A stretch of 45,468 nt of DNA from Methylobacterium sp. (GTDB taxonomy: Bacteria; Pseudomonadota; Alphaproteobacteria; Rhizobiales; Beijerinckiaceae), in assembly GCA_013823325.1 (NCBI GenBank), contig PNLY01000041.1:1-45468 (forward strand), written 5' to 3'. The notes beneath the pieces were generated by a model, which did not search any database, was not told where the DNA came from, and worked only from the letters and a program-made list of their open reading frames with translations. Below, piece after piece: positions 30,011 to 38,415 of this stretch. The translations under genes and the position numbers were made by a program. Within the stretch, counting starts at the first letter, position 1; each line of letters begins with the position of its first letter.

Positions 30011-30811
30011 TCAATCGTCGCCGTCCGGGATCTTCAGCCGATGGCCGCAGGCCTTGCAGTGCACCGCATCTGGTTCGTGGCGCTGCAAGGCGCATTCGGG
30101 ACAGGGAAAAGTCACTTTGTGCGGCCGAAACACGGCCTGCGCCAACCGGACAAACAACGAGATACCGATGATCATCACCACGATCGAGGTCAGCTTGCCG
30201 GCGATGCCCGGCAGGGTGATGTCGCCGAAACCGGTCGTCGTCACCGTCGCGACGGTGAAATAGAGCGCCTCGACATAGCCCTCCAGCCCCGGCCGGCTCA
30301 TGAAGAAGAAGGTGTAAACAAAACCGGTGACGACGAAGAGGAAGGTCGCGAGATTGATCAGGGCCCGCGCCACATCCTCCCAGTCGCGATAGCGCGTCTG
30401 CCGCAGATAGCCCCAGATCTGGCCGCGCTGCGACAGCGACCAGAGCCGCAAGATTCGCAGGAAGCCGAAATTCTCCAGCCATTGCGGCGCCAGCAGCGTC
30501 GCCAGGATGAAAAGGTCGAGCAGCATGGTCGGCTGGCGCAACAGCCGCTGCATGTTCGACGAGGCGAGGAACCGCGCCGCGATCTCGGCGGCGACGATGA
30601 TCGCGACGGCATAGTCGAGCCAGAGGAATTCCGGCCGGTCGCGCAGCATCGGCGTCGCGACGAAGAAGCCGATGATCAGGAGATCGACGACCAGCGTCGC
30701 GAATTGGAAGCGCAGCGCCGTCGGGGTACGGCCATGATAGAGCTGTCGAAGCCGATCGCGCAGCCCGGAGCTCCCACTGCTGCTGTCGTCAGGATCGGCG
30801 GCTGCGCTCAT
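30011..30811 (-). CDS. Voltage-gated-type potassium channel with C-terminal zinc ribbon
   Basis: A 266-residue ion channel. Hydrophobic helices S1 (VVDLLIIGFFVATPML), S2 (WLDYAVAIIVAAEIAARFLA) and S3 (LLDLFILATLLA) come first. An S4-like LRILRLWSLSQRGQIW follows, then S5 (INLATFLFVVTGFVYTFFFM), and the pore with selectivity filter TVTTTGFGDITLPG before S6 (SIVVMIIGISLFVRLAQAVF). GFG replaces GYG, a variant compatible with K+ selectivity. The last about 35 residues form a CPEC...CKACG zinc ribbon, probably cytoplasmic. It starts 46 bp after btaB on the same strand, so it may be expressed with the betaine-lipid genes. Gating signal unknown. Confidence 0.9.
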   Translation of the reverse strand: MSAAADPDDSSSGSSGLRDRLRQLYHGRTPTALRFQFATLVVDLLIIGFFVATPMLRDRPEFLWLDYAVAIIVAAEIAARFLASSNMQRLLRQPTMLLDLFILATLLAPQWLENFGFLRILRLWSLSQRGQIWGYLRQTRYRDWEDVARALINLATFLFVVTGFVYTFFFMSRPGLEGYVEALYFTVATVTTTGFGDITLPGIAGKLTSIVVMIIGISLFVRLAQAVFRPHKVTFPCPECALQRHEPDAVHCKACGHRLKIPDGDD

Positions 30812-30857
30812 CCCCTCCGCGTAGCAGCGTCGCGGCGATGGCGTCCAGCCCCGGCGC

Positions 30858-31523
30858 TCAGGCCGGCCTGATCGCGACCGCCTGGACGCTGTAGCCGCCG
30901 AACAGCCGCGTCGTGCCGCCGATAGTTCCCGTCTGCGCGCAGAGATCGGTCACGACCGCATCGAGATCCCGGCGCGGCGTGACATGGAACAGCGCCAGCC
31001 AGCGGTTCAGCAGTGCCTTGAACGGCGTTGGCAGATGCGCCTGGTCGCCGAAATCGACCATATGCAGCGCGCCTCCCGGCGCGACGACGCGCATCGCCTG
31101 CGCCAGCGCCTCGCGCCAGGGCGGGATCATCGAGAGCGCATAGGAAATCACCACCCGCTCGAAGCTGGCGCGGCCGAATAGCGCCTGCGGGTCGAAATCG
31201 GTCGCATCGGCCTGCGCCAGCGTAATGCGCTCCGACAGTCCCGCCTTCGCCACCTGCTGGCGGGCGGTGCTCAGCATCTCCTCGGAAATGTCGAGCCCGT
31301 AGCAGCGAGCCTGCGGATAGCGCTGCGCGATCTTGATCAGGTTCCGGCCGGTGCCGCAGCCGATCTCCAGCACCGCGCCGCCCGGCGGCGGCTTCAAGCC
31401 TGTGATCAGCCCGTCGCGGCCGAGCAGATAGAACTTGCGGGTGGCGTCGTAGATGTGGCGCTGGAAGCGGTACATCCGGTCCATCAAGCCGGCAGCGTCC
31501 TGCCTGCTGCTGGCGGCAATCAC
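30858..31523 (-). CDS. btaB: Betaine-lipid N-methyltransferase BtaB
   Basis: A 221-residue class I SAM-dependent methyltransferase. The N-terminal segment LMDRMYRFQRHIYDATRKFY with LLGRD is typical of BtaB. Motif I is VLEIGCGTGRNLIKIAQRYP, followed by the acidic CYGLDISEEML. A later GGALHMVDFGDQ segment completes the fold. The protein trimethylates diacylglyceryl-homoserine to give the phosphorus-free lipid DGTS. The start is GTG (31523) overlapping the btaA TGA (GTGA), so the two genes are translationally coupled. The partner BtaA makes its substrate. Confidence 0.93.
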   Translation of the reverse strand: MIAASSRQDAAGLMDRMYRFQRHIYDATRKFYLLGRDGLITGLKPPPGGAVLEIGCGTGRNLIKIAQRYPQARCYGLDISEEMLSTARQQVAKAGLSERITLAQADATDFDPQALFGRASFERVVISYALSMIPPWREALAQAMRVVAPGGALHMVDFGDQAHLPTPFKALLNRWLALFHVTPRRDLDAVVTDLCAQTGTIGGTTRLFGGYSVQAVAIRPA

Positions 31524-32770
31524 GCAGCCGCTCCACGAACATAGAGGTGGAAGGCGCCGTAGATCGAGGAGCGGTCGCGGGCGCCGAGCTCGCGGCTGCG
31601 CTCCTCCTGATACTGCCATTGCGACAGGATCGCCTCCGGCACCCTTCCGGGCAGCAGACGCTCATCGGCGGCGGTGCGGAAGATCACCCGGGCGCCGGGC
31701 GCGGCGCTGCGGGTGATCTGCGTCCACAAGGCCGTCAGATCGGCATCGTTCATCCAGTCCTGGGCATCGAGCAGCACGAAGCCGTTGCAGCTCTCGGCCG
31801 GCTGCTTCTCGAGGAAGGCGGTGATCGCACTCTGATGGTAGGAGACGCGCCCGGCGCGCTCCCTCACAATCTCGAAGTTGCCGCGCTCCAGATAGGGCGG
31901 CACCGCCGCATCCGGCTCCGGCCCGTAGCCGCGGCCGAAGGCCTGCCAGGCGAAGTAGTTGGTCTTCAGGTCGAAGCCGCAGGCGAGCCGCTCCAGCCGG
32001 TGGCGCAGCACGGCGCGGATACCGGCATCGCCATCGGCGGCGAGCGCCTTGTACTGTGCCGGCGGAATGCCGAGCCCGTAGAGCGAAGCCGGCTGGCGAA
32101 CCAGCCAGCGCACGAGTTTCTTCTCGAAGACCGGGGCCAGATGCCGATCGAACAGGGCCCGCTGCTCCTCCATCGTCCTCGCCTGCAGCATCACCCTGGG
32201 GTCGAAGCCGAGCCGGCGGGCGAGGAAATGTCCGGTGCCGATGAAGCGGCCGAGCAGGCCGTAGCGGTAGAAATTGCGGGCGAAGACCTCGATCCGGCGT
32301 CGGCCCGCGAGGTTGCGTCCCTCCCAATAGGCGCGGCTGACCGCGTCGAGCCGCGGCGCGATCAGGCGGTCATAGGTCGCTACATTGTCCTTCGACTGCG
32401 CCTGCCCGAAGAAGCGGCGGAAGACCGCGTGGTCGTCGATCTCCGCCAGCGCCGCGAGCTTGAGATGGCCGAGGGCGATATGGGCGCCGTTGAGGTCGAT
32501 CGCGCTGATCCTCGCGGGATCGGCGGTGAGATAGGACAGGATGTTGCAGGAGCCCGAGGCGATCGCGACGAGATGGTCGCTGGGCTGCAGCGCCAACGCC
32601 TCCATGTCGACGACCGGGTCCTCCCAGATCTGCGGATAGACCAGGCCGGAGAAGGCGAGCGTGAACATCCGCTCCAGCATGCCGGCGCGCGACAGCGGCT
32701 TGCTGCGATGGACGGCGGTGGTCAGCCCGAGGTTCGTCGTGCGCTTCACCGCGCGGATCGTCTGCGTCAC
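31520..32770 (-). CDS. btaA: SAM:diacylglycerol 3-amino-3-carboxypropyltransferase BtaA
   Basis: A 416-residue BtaA (DUF3419). It transfers the aminocarboxypropyl group of S-adenosylmethionine to diacylglycerol, the first step of betaine-lipid synthesis at the membrane. Conserved stretches: SRAGMLERMFTLAFSGLVYP with QIWEDPVVDMEAL (residues about 28-60), IASGSCNILSYLTADPARIS, AIDLNGAHIALGHLKL, and YHQSAITAFLEKQPAESCNG near residue 330. The start is GTG (32770), giving the family length and N-terminus (TTNLGLTTAVHRSKPLSRAG). A direct repeat resembling a Pho box lies 50 bp upstream. In rhizobia these genes are induced by phosphate starvation through PhoB. Confidence 0.94.
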   Translation of the reverse strand: MTQTIRAVKRTTNLGLTTAVHRSKPLSRAGMLERMFTLAFSGLVYPQIWEDPVVDMEALALQPSDHLVAIASGSCNILSYLTADPARISAIDLNGAHIALGHLKLAALAEIDDHAVFRRFFGQAQSKDNVATYDRLIAPRLDAVSRAYWEGRNLAGRRRIEVFARNFYRYGLLGRFIGTGHFLARRLGFDPRVMLQARTMEEQRALFDRHLAPVFEKKLVRWLVRQPASLYGLGIPPAQYKALAADGDAGIRAVLRHRLERLACGFDLKTNYFAWQAFGRGYGPEPDAAVPPYLERGNFEIVRERAGRVSYHQSAITAFLEKQPAESCNGFVLLDAQDWMNDADLTALWTQITRSAAPGARVIFRTAADERLLPGRVPEAILSQWQYQEERSRELGARDRSSIYGAFHLYVRGAAA

Positions 32771-32820
32771 GAGGCCCTCGTTCGCGCCCGTTGCGATGGC
32801 GAGCCGACTAGAGGAGTCGC

Positions 32821-32838
32821 GTGACGGTTGGGTGACGC
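32821..32838 (-). promoter_or_regulatory. Candidate Pho box upstream of btaA
   Basis: On the minus strand, GCGTCAC-CCAA-CCGTCAC: two seven-base half-sites, six of seven identical, with an 11-bp period, the architecture of the PhoB box (consensus CTGTCAT-N4-CTGTCAT). A weak TCTAGT -10 lies about 12 bp downstream, and the btaA start follows. The half-sites match the consensus at TCA plus some flanking positions, so this is suggestive rather than strong. Confidence 0.55.
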
Positions 32839-32977
32839 GCCGGGTGCCCGGAGAAGCGATCGGTCGCCTCCGAACGCCAAAGTGAAACAGGCGGTGTTGC
32901 ACAGGGCTGAAATCAGGAAGACAAATCCCCATATCTCGCGCGACAATCGAACAAGAGCGCACGGAAAGGAGCCTCGC

Positions 32978-33418
32978 ATGGGCCTGATGGACATGTTCGC
33001 CAAAACGGGAAGGCCCGCGGAGCGTGAATTCCCCTACCAGCTCAGCGACGCCGAATGGCGCCAGAAGCTGACCCCGGAACAGTATCAGGTGCTGCGCGGC
33101 CATGGCACGGAGCGGGCCGGCTCCTGCGCGCTGAACTTCGAGAAGCGCGCCGGCACCTTCTCCTGCGCCGGCTGCGGCCAGCCGCTGTTCAGGTCGCACA
33201 AGAAATTCGAGAGCGGCACCGGCTGGCCGAGCTTCGACCAGCCGCTCGAAGGCGCGGTCGAGGAGAGCGAGGATTACAGCTACGGCATGCACCGGGTCGA
33301 GGTGCACTGCGCCAATTGCGGCGGCCATCTCGGCCATGTCTTCCCCGACGGCCCGCCCCCGACCGGCCTGCGCTACTGCATCAACGGCGTGGCGATGGAT
33401 TTCGCGCCGGAAGTCTGA
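32978..33418 (+). CDS. msrB: Peptide-methionine (R)-S-oxide reductase
   Basis: A 146-residue MsrB that repairs the R-epimer of methionine sulfoxide. Two zinc-binding CxxC pairs are seen, CAGCG and CANCGG. The SGTGWPSF and GGHLGHVFPDGPPPTGLRYC motifs follow, with the catalytic cysteine in RYCINGVAMDF close to the C-terminus. The ATG (32978) follows AAGGAG by seven bases. It diverges from btaA with 207 bp between starts and ends six bases from the convergent histidine-kinase stop codon. Likely cytoplasmic since no signal peptide is present. Confidence 0.95.
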   Translation: MGLMDMFAKTGRPAEREFPYQLSDAEWRQKLTPEQYQVLRGHGTERAGSCALNFEKRAGTFSCAGCGQPLFRSHKKFESGTGWPSFDQPLEGAVEESEDYSYGMHRVEVHCANCGGHLGHVFPDGPPPTGLRYCINGVAMDFAPEV

Positions 33419-33424
33419 CCTGCG

Positions 33425-35542
33425 TCAGAGCTTGGCCGTCCTGCGCCCGTCGATCAGGTCGCGGACGCGCCTTGCGAAGGCCTCCATCTCGAACGGCTTG
33501 GTCATGATGTGCATGCCTGGTTCGAGATGGCCGTGGTTGAGCACGGCGTTCTCGGCATAGCCGGTCACGAACAGCACTTCGAGCCCCGGCCGGCGCAGGC
33601 GCGCCGCGTCGGCGAGCTGGCGCCCGTTCATGCCGCGGGGCAGCCCGACATCGGTGACGAGGAGGTCGATCGGCTGCCTGGTCTCGATGATCTTCAACGC
33701 CGAGGGACCGTCACCCGCTTCGATCACGGCATATCCCAGTTCTTCCAGCTGCTCGACGCAGAGCATCCTCACCAACGGCTCGTCATCGACGACGAGCACG
33801 GTCTCGCCGCCGGCGGGCGGCGCGGAATCAGCGAAATCCGACGCGGCTTCGCCGGCTTCGACGACCTCGCCCATATGGCGCGGCAGATAGATGCAGATCA
33901 TCGTGCCTTTGCCGGGCTCCGAATAGATCCGCGCGGCGCCGCCGGACTGGCCGGCAAAACCGTAGACCATCGACAGGCCGAGCCCGGTGCCCTGCCCGAT
34001 CGGCTTGGTCGTGAAGAACGGGTCAAAGGCGCGCTCGACCACGTCCGCCGTCATGCCCGTGCCGGTGTCGGAAACGCACAGCGAGACATATTGCCCCGGC
34101 TTCAGGTCGCGCGCCTTGGCCGCCCGCTCGTCCATCCACCGATTGGAGGTCTCGATCGTCAGCCGGCCGCCATCGGGCATGGCATCGCGCGAATTGATGC
34201 AGAGGTTGAGCAGTGCGTTCTCGAGTTGCCCGGCATCGGCATGGACCGTCCATAGGCCGGCAGCGCCGACAGCCTCGATCGCGATGGTCGGGCCGACGCT
34301 GCGCGTGATCAGGTCGAGCATGCCGTTGACCAGCGTGTTCACGTTCACCGGCTTGGGATCGAGTGTCTGGCGCCGCGAGAAGGCGAGCAGCCGCTCGGTC
34401 AGGCTGGCGGCCCGGCGCACTGCGCTCTTCGCGCCCGTCAGGAAACGCTCGGTGTCGGCGATCCGGCCCTGCGCGATCCGCGCCTGCGCCATTTCGAGGC
34501 TGCCGCCGATGCCGGCGAGAATATTGTTGAAGTCGTGCGCGATGCCGCCAGTGAGCTGGCCGACGGCTTCCATCTTCTGGCTCTGGCGCAAGGCCTCCTC
34601 GGTCTTCATCAACTCGGCCGAGCGCTTTTCGACTTCCTGCTCCAGCGTCGCGTTGAGCTCCGCCAGCGCGATCTCGGCGCGGCGGCGCGCGGTGATGTCC
34701 TGGAAGATGACGGCAACCTGCCTGCGGCTCGGCGGCTCGATGCGGACCGCGGCGAGATCGAGATAGCGGCCGGTCGCGACCAGCTCCTGCTGGAAGCGGA
34801 TCGCTTCGCCGGTGCGCAGCACGGCGCCATAGCGCGCCACCCAGGCGTCCGCCTCGTCCGGCACCATCTCGCGCAATTTCTGGCCGACCACGTTCGGAAT
34901 GCCGGCATGGCGTTCGTAGGCGGCATTGGCTTGGATGTGGACGTAGTCGCTGTCGGGGCCGTGCGGTCCGTCGAAGAACTCGATGATGCAGAAACCTTCG
35001 TCGATCGCGTCGAACAGGCCCTTGTACAGGGCCTCGCTCTCGCGCCGCGCCCGCTCCGCCAGGGTCCGCTCGGTGACGTCGGCGCCCTCGACGAAGATCG
35101 CGTTGACCTTGCCGTCGGCGTCGCGCAGCGGCTGGTAGACGAAATCGAGGAAACGCTCCTCGCTCGGCCCGCCAGGCTCGGCCTGAATCATAAAGCATGC
35201 GCCGTTCGCAGTGTAGGGCACGCCGGTGCGATAGACCTCGTCGAGGATGTCCACGACACCCTGCGCAACGGCGTCCGGCAGCGCCTCCGCCAGGGGACGG
35301 CCAACGACCTCGCGATCGCCGATCAATCTTAGATAGCTCGGATTGGCAAGATCGAAACGGTGTTCCGGCCCGCGCAGCAGCGCCATGAAGGTCGGCGCCT
35401 GCTCGAACATCTGCGTCAGAATGGGGGCGATGAGGCCGGCGTCGCTGTGCACGTCGATCGTTCCGCAAATGTCGGGACGGGAATGCTCCGACACGACAGA
35501 ATGCGCGGCGGCGGCAGCTGGTTCCTTCGCATACGGGCGCAA
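33425..35542 (-). CDS. Hybrid sensor histidine kinase (PAS-PAS-HisKA-HATPase-REC)
   Basis: A 705-residue soluble hybrid kinase. PAS-like sensor domains cover about residues 38-160 (MFEQAPTFMALLRGPEHRFD) and 165-300 (LYKGLFDAIDEGFCIIEFFD), with a coiled linker. HisKA has phospho-acceptor His336 in GGIAHDFNNILAG, then the N box LENALLNLCINSRDAM, G1 VSDTGTGM and F/G2 DPFFTTKPIGQGTGLGLSMV. The C-terminal receiver has Asp631 in DLLVTDVGLPRG and a VTGYAENA segment. There is no transmembrane helix and no adjacent response regulator, so it must phosphorylate a partner elsewhere. The likely start is TTG (35542), which is uncertain. It lies 29 bp after the AidB-like gene. Confidence 0.92.
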   Translation of the reverse strand: MRPYAKEPAAAAAHSVVSEHSRPDICGTIDVHSDAGLIAPILTQMFEQAPTFMALLRGPEHRFDLANPSYLRLIGDREVVGRPLAEALPDAVAQGVVDILDEVYRTGVPYTANGACFMIQAEPGGPSEERFLDFVYQPLRDADGKVNAIFVEGADVTERTLAERARRESEALYKGLFDAIDEGFCIIEFFDGPHGPDSDYVHIQANAAYERHAGIPNVVGQKLREMVPDEADAWVARYGAVLRTGEAIRFQQELVATGRYLDLAAVRIEPPSRRQVAVIFQDITARRRAEIALAELNATLEQEVEKRSAELMKTEEALRQSQKMEAVGQLTGGIAHDFNNILAGIGGSLEMAQARIAQGRIADTERFLTGAKSAVRRAASLTERLLAFSRRQTLDPKPVNVNTLVNGMLDLITRSVGPTIAIEAVGAAGLWTVHADAGQLENALLNLCINSRDAMPDGGRLTIETSNRWMDERAAKARDLKPGQYVSLCVSDTGTGMTADVVERAFDPFFTTKPIGQGTGLGLSMVYGFAGQSGGAARIYSEPGKGTMICIYLPRHMGEVVEAGEAASDFADSAPPAGGETVLVVDDEPLVRMLCVEQLEELGYAVIEAGDGPSALKIIETRQPIDLLVTDVGLPRGMNGRQLADAARLRRPGLEVLFVTGYAENAVLNHGHLEPGMHIMTKPFEMEAFARRVRDLIDGRRTAKL

Positions 35543-35571
35543 TCGAGGAAAGATCGATCTGTCCGCCTCCG

Positions 35572-37212
35572 TCAGACCTCCGGCACCGCCCTTCTGGCCA
35601 GCGTCACCGCATCGACCGCCAGCGGCAGGTCGCCGAAATGCCCGGACCAGTGCCCGCCGAGCCGCGTCGCGACGAACGCGTCCGCCACGGCATGCGGCGC
35701 ATGGCGGATCAGCAGCGCACCCTGCAGCATCAGCGCCAGACGCTCGGTCAGCAGACGGGCCTGGCCTTCATGCCGGATGAGATCATGCAGGTCGTTGTCC
35801 AACGTCTGCAGCGCCGCATCATAGCGTCGGTCCTGGCCGGAGACCGCGTGCAGTTCCGCTCGCAGCGCCTGCAGCGAGCCCGGCTCACGTTCCAGCGAGC
35901 GCAGCACGTCGAGGCAGATGACGTTGCCCGAGCCTTCCCAGACCGAGTTGAGCGGCGCCTCGCGATAATGCCGCGCCATCGGGTTCTCCTCGATGAAGCC
36001 GTTGCCGCCATGGCATTCCAGCGCCTCGACCACGACGGCCGGCGTGCGCTTCGCCACCCAGTACTTCGCCAGCGGCGCGCCGATCCGGGCCAGCAGCTTC
36101 TCGCTCTCGGACTGTTCCTGCCGGTCGACCGCGGCGAAGAGCCGGAAGGCGAGCCACGCAGCCGCCTCCGCCTCGATGGCGAGATCGGCGAGGACGTTCT
36201 GCATGATCGGCTGGTCGATCAAGAGGCGCTGGAACGCCGTGCGGTGCAGGGCATGATGGCCGGCGAGCATCACCGCCTGACGCATCAGGCCGGCCGAAGC
36301 CGCAGCGATATCGAGCCGGGTATTGTGGTTCATCGACAGGCCGGTGCGCAGGCCCCGGCCGGGATCGCCGAGCATATGGCCGATCGCGCCTCTGAATTCG
36401 ACCTCGGAGGAGGCGTTCGAGCGGTTGCCGCATTTGTCCTTGAGGCGCTGGATCGCGATGCCATTACGCTCGCCATCGGGCCGCCAGCCCGGCACGACGA
36501 AGCAGGAGATGCCCTCCTCATTCCGCGCCAGCGTCAGGAAGACGTCGGAATGCGGCACCGAGAAGAACCATTTGCTCCCATGCAGCGAATAGGTGCCGTC
36601 GCGATTGTCATAGGCGATGGTTTGGGTCTGGCGCAGGTCCGAACCGCCTTGCGTCTCCGTCATCGCCATGCCGACGGTCGCGCCTAGTTTGCCCGCGGCG
36701 GGTCCCTGGCTCTTGTCGTAGCTCTTCGAGGAGATCAGCGCGCCCCATTCCGCCCAGCGCGCCCGGTCCTGCTTCAGCACGGGAATCGCCGAATAGGTCA
36801 TCGAGATCGGGCAGCAGATGCCGCTCTCGCAGCCATACCAGAGATATTGCAGGGCAGCCCGCGCCACCTGCGCCCCCGGCCCCGGCCTGTTCCAGGCGAG
36901 CGCATGCGTCTCCTGGCCGATGGCGCGGGCCATCAGCGCGTGCCAGGCCGGGTGGAACTCGATCTGGTCGATGCGATTGCCGAAGCGGTCATGGCTGCGC
37001 AGCTCCGGCCCGTGCCGGTTGGCGAGCCGCGCCATCTCGATCGTCTCGGCGGCGCCGACCGTCCGCCCCGCCTCGTGCAGCCGCTCATCGGCCCAGCCGG
37101 CATCGAAGGCGGTCACAGCGGCCTTCAGCACGGGATCGGCGGCATAGGCGTCGTAATCGGCCAGCGGCGGCACCTGGTTGGTGACCTGATGGGCGTGCGA
37201 TGCCTGCGCCAT
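35572..37212 (-). CDS. aidB: AidB-like acyl-CoA dehydrogenase
   Basis: A 546-residue flavoprotein matching AidB length and domain order. An N-terminal helical extension contains the GPELRSHDRFGNRIDQIEFH segment. The core has GMAMTETQGGSDLRQTQTIA at about residues 183-202, the beta domain GSKWFFSVPHSDVFLTLARN, and the C-terminal helical domain with ECHGGNGFIEENPMARHYRE. E. coli AidB is induced by alkylation damage, binds DNA and has weak isovaleryl-CoA dehydrogenase activity. An alternative is an ordinary acyl-CoA dehydrogenase, but the N-terminal extension favours AidB. It precedes the hybrid kinase gene by 29 bp, so co-transcription is likely. Confidence 0.85.
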   Translation of the reverse strand: MAQASHAHQVTNQVPPLADYDAYAADPVLKAAVTAFDAGWADERLHEAGRTVGAAETIEMARLANRHGPELRSHDRFGNRIDQIEFHPAWHALMARAIGQETHALAWNRPGPGAQVARAALQYLWYGCESGICCPISMTYSAIPVLKQDRARWAEWGALISSKSYDKSQGPAAGKLGATVGMAMTETQGGSDLRQTQTIAYDNRDGTYSLHGSKWFFSVPHSDVFLTLARNEEGISCFVVPGWRPDGERNGIAIQRLKDKCGNRSNASSEVEFRGAIGHMLGDPGRGLRTGLSMNHNTRLDIAAASAGLMRQAVMLAGHHALHRTAFQRLLIDQPIMQNVLADLAIEAEAAAWLAFRLFAAVDRQEQSESEKLLARIGAPLAKYWVAKRTPAVVVEALECHGGNGFIEENPMARHYREAPLNSVWEGSGNVICLDVLRSLEREPGSLQALRAELHAVSGQDRRYDAALQTLDNDLHDLIRHEGQARLLTERLALMLQGALLIRHAPHAVADAFVATRLGGHWSGHFGDLPLAVDAVTLARRAVPEV

Positions 37213-37364
37213 GGATTTCCCTTCCGATCCGCGAACCGCCCCCGTCATTAACCAGCAGACTATGCCGATGCCCGGAAATTGCGAACTCGCCCGATTGCCG
37301 CCCGAGTTCACCCGGCACTTCGCCCGGCGCGCCGCCATCGGCGCGGCCTATGGAGAGCCTTCAC

Positions 37365-38285
37365 GTGCTGCGACGCGTCCTGAGTACCCTGGTCATCACA
37401 CTGACCGCCGGCTTCGGCCTTGCCAGTATCCCGGCTCAAGCCCAGTCCATTCCGAAGATTCAGCCTGGCGAAGGCCGCCCCTACGAGATCGCCGACAGCG
37501 AAGTCTGGGATGTGCCCGATCCGGTTTCGCGCCGCGGCTACCAGGTCTTCGTCGCCCTGCCGCCGTCCTACGCGAAGGAGCCGCAGCGGAGATATCCGGT
37601 GCTCTACGTCACCGATGCCGACTACGCCTTCCCGATCATCCGCCAGATCAACCGCCGCCTGAACCTCGAGGGCCCCAGGGTCGAGGAGTTCATCCTGGTC
37701 GGCCTGTCCTATGCCAAGGGAGAGGACGGCGCGGTCAGCCGCCGGCGCGACTACACGCCGACGCCGAACGGGCCGAGCAGTGCGCCGGCCGGCACAGTTC
37801 ATGGCCAGGGACGAGCCTACCAGACCTATCTGCGCGATCAGGTGAAACCGTTCATTGCCGCCCGCTACCGCGTCGATCCGGCAAGAGCGCTCTTTCTCGG
37901 CCACTCCTATGGCTCCCTGCTCGGCGCGCAGATCCTCTTCACAGAGCCCGGCCTGTTCAGCGGCTACATCCTCGGCAGCCCGTCGCTCTGGTACGACAAG
38001 CGCCACGTCCTCGGCATGGAGGCGAGCTATGCCGCCAGGAACCGCGATCTGCCGGCCAAGGTCTTCCTCTATGTCGGCGAGTACGAGGCGCTGCGCAAAG
38101 GCGACCGGCGCTACAGCCAGAGCGTCGATATGGTCGCCGACAACAAGGTGCTGGAGAAGGCGCTGAAGGACCGGAAATATCCGAACCTTAACCTGAAATC
38201 GGTGGTCCTGAACGATGAGGACCACCTCTCCGTTGCACCACGCGGCTTCACGCAAGGGCTGAAATACCTGCTGCCAGCGCGGTGA
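37365..38285 (+). CDS. Secreted esterase, alpha/beta hydrolase (esterase-D/Fes type)
   Basis: A 306-residue alpha/beta hydrolase with a Sec signal peptide (about residues 1-27, ending SIPAQAQS). The chain runs RGYQVFVALPPSYAKEPQRR then YPVLYVTDADYAF. The nucleophile elbow is LFLGHSYGSLLGAQILF, with Ser in GHSYG, and LGSPSLWYDKRHVLG follows. A late His is in LNDEDHLSVAP, completing the triad. This resembles the putative-esterase family containing ferri-siderophore esterases; the substrate is not known. GTG at 37365 is preferred since GGAG lies nine bases upstream; an ATG 15 bases earlier is the alternative. It diverges from aidB. Confidence 0.85.
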   Translation: MLRRVLSTLVITLTAGFGLASIPAQAQSIPKIQPGEGRPYEIADSEVWDVPDPVSRRGYQVFVALPPSYAKEPQRRYPVLYVTDADYAFPIIRQINRRLNLEGPRVEEFILVGLSYAKGEDGAVSRRRDYTPTPNGPSSAPAGTVHGQGRAYQTYLRDQVKPFIAARYRVDPARALFLGHSYGSLLGAQILFTEPGLFSGYILGSPSLWYDKRHVLGMEASYAARNRDLPAKVFLYVGEYEALRKGDRRYSQSVDMVADNKVLEKALKDRKYPNLNLKSVVLNDEDHLSVAPRGFTQGLKYLLPAR

Positions 38286-38310
38286 CTCCGACTGGTTTAT
38301 GCTACCCCGA

Positions 38311-38340
38311 CGCCATCGCGGAAAACCCTCCGCGATGGCG
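38311..38340. terminator. Perfect 12-bp hairpin between esterase and helicase genes
   Basis: CGCCATCGCGGA and TCCGCGATGGCG form twelve uninterrupted pairs around AAACCC. It starts 26 bp after the esterase stop and lies 76 bp before the helicase start. It has no T-tract, so it is a weak or factor-dependent terminator, or an RNA-stability stem. Confidence 0.6.
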
Positions 38341-38415
38341 AGCAATCCAAGTCGCCTGCCTCTATATTGACCGTGAACGAATCACGATCACGCAAGCCGG
38401 GCCAAAGCCAAGCCA

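Noticed and set aside
32771..33337. Longer btaA start extending opposite msrB
   Set aside because: The additional 189 codons would be antisense to the well-supported msrB gene and lack BtaA similarity; GTG at 32770 gives the known N-terminus.
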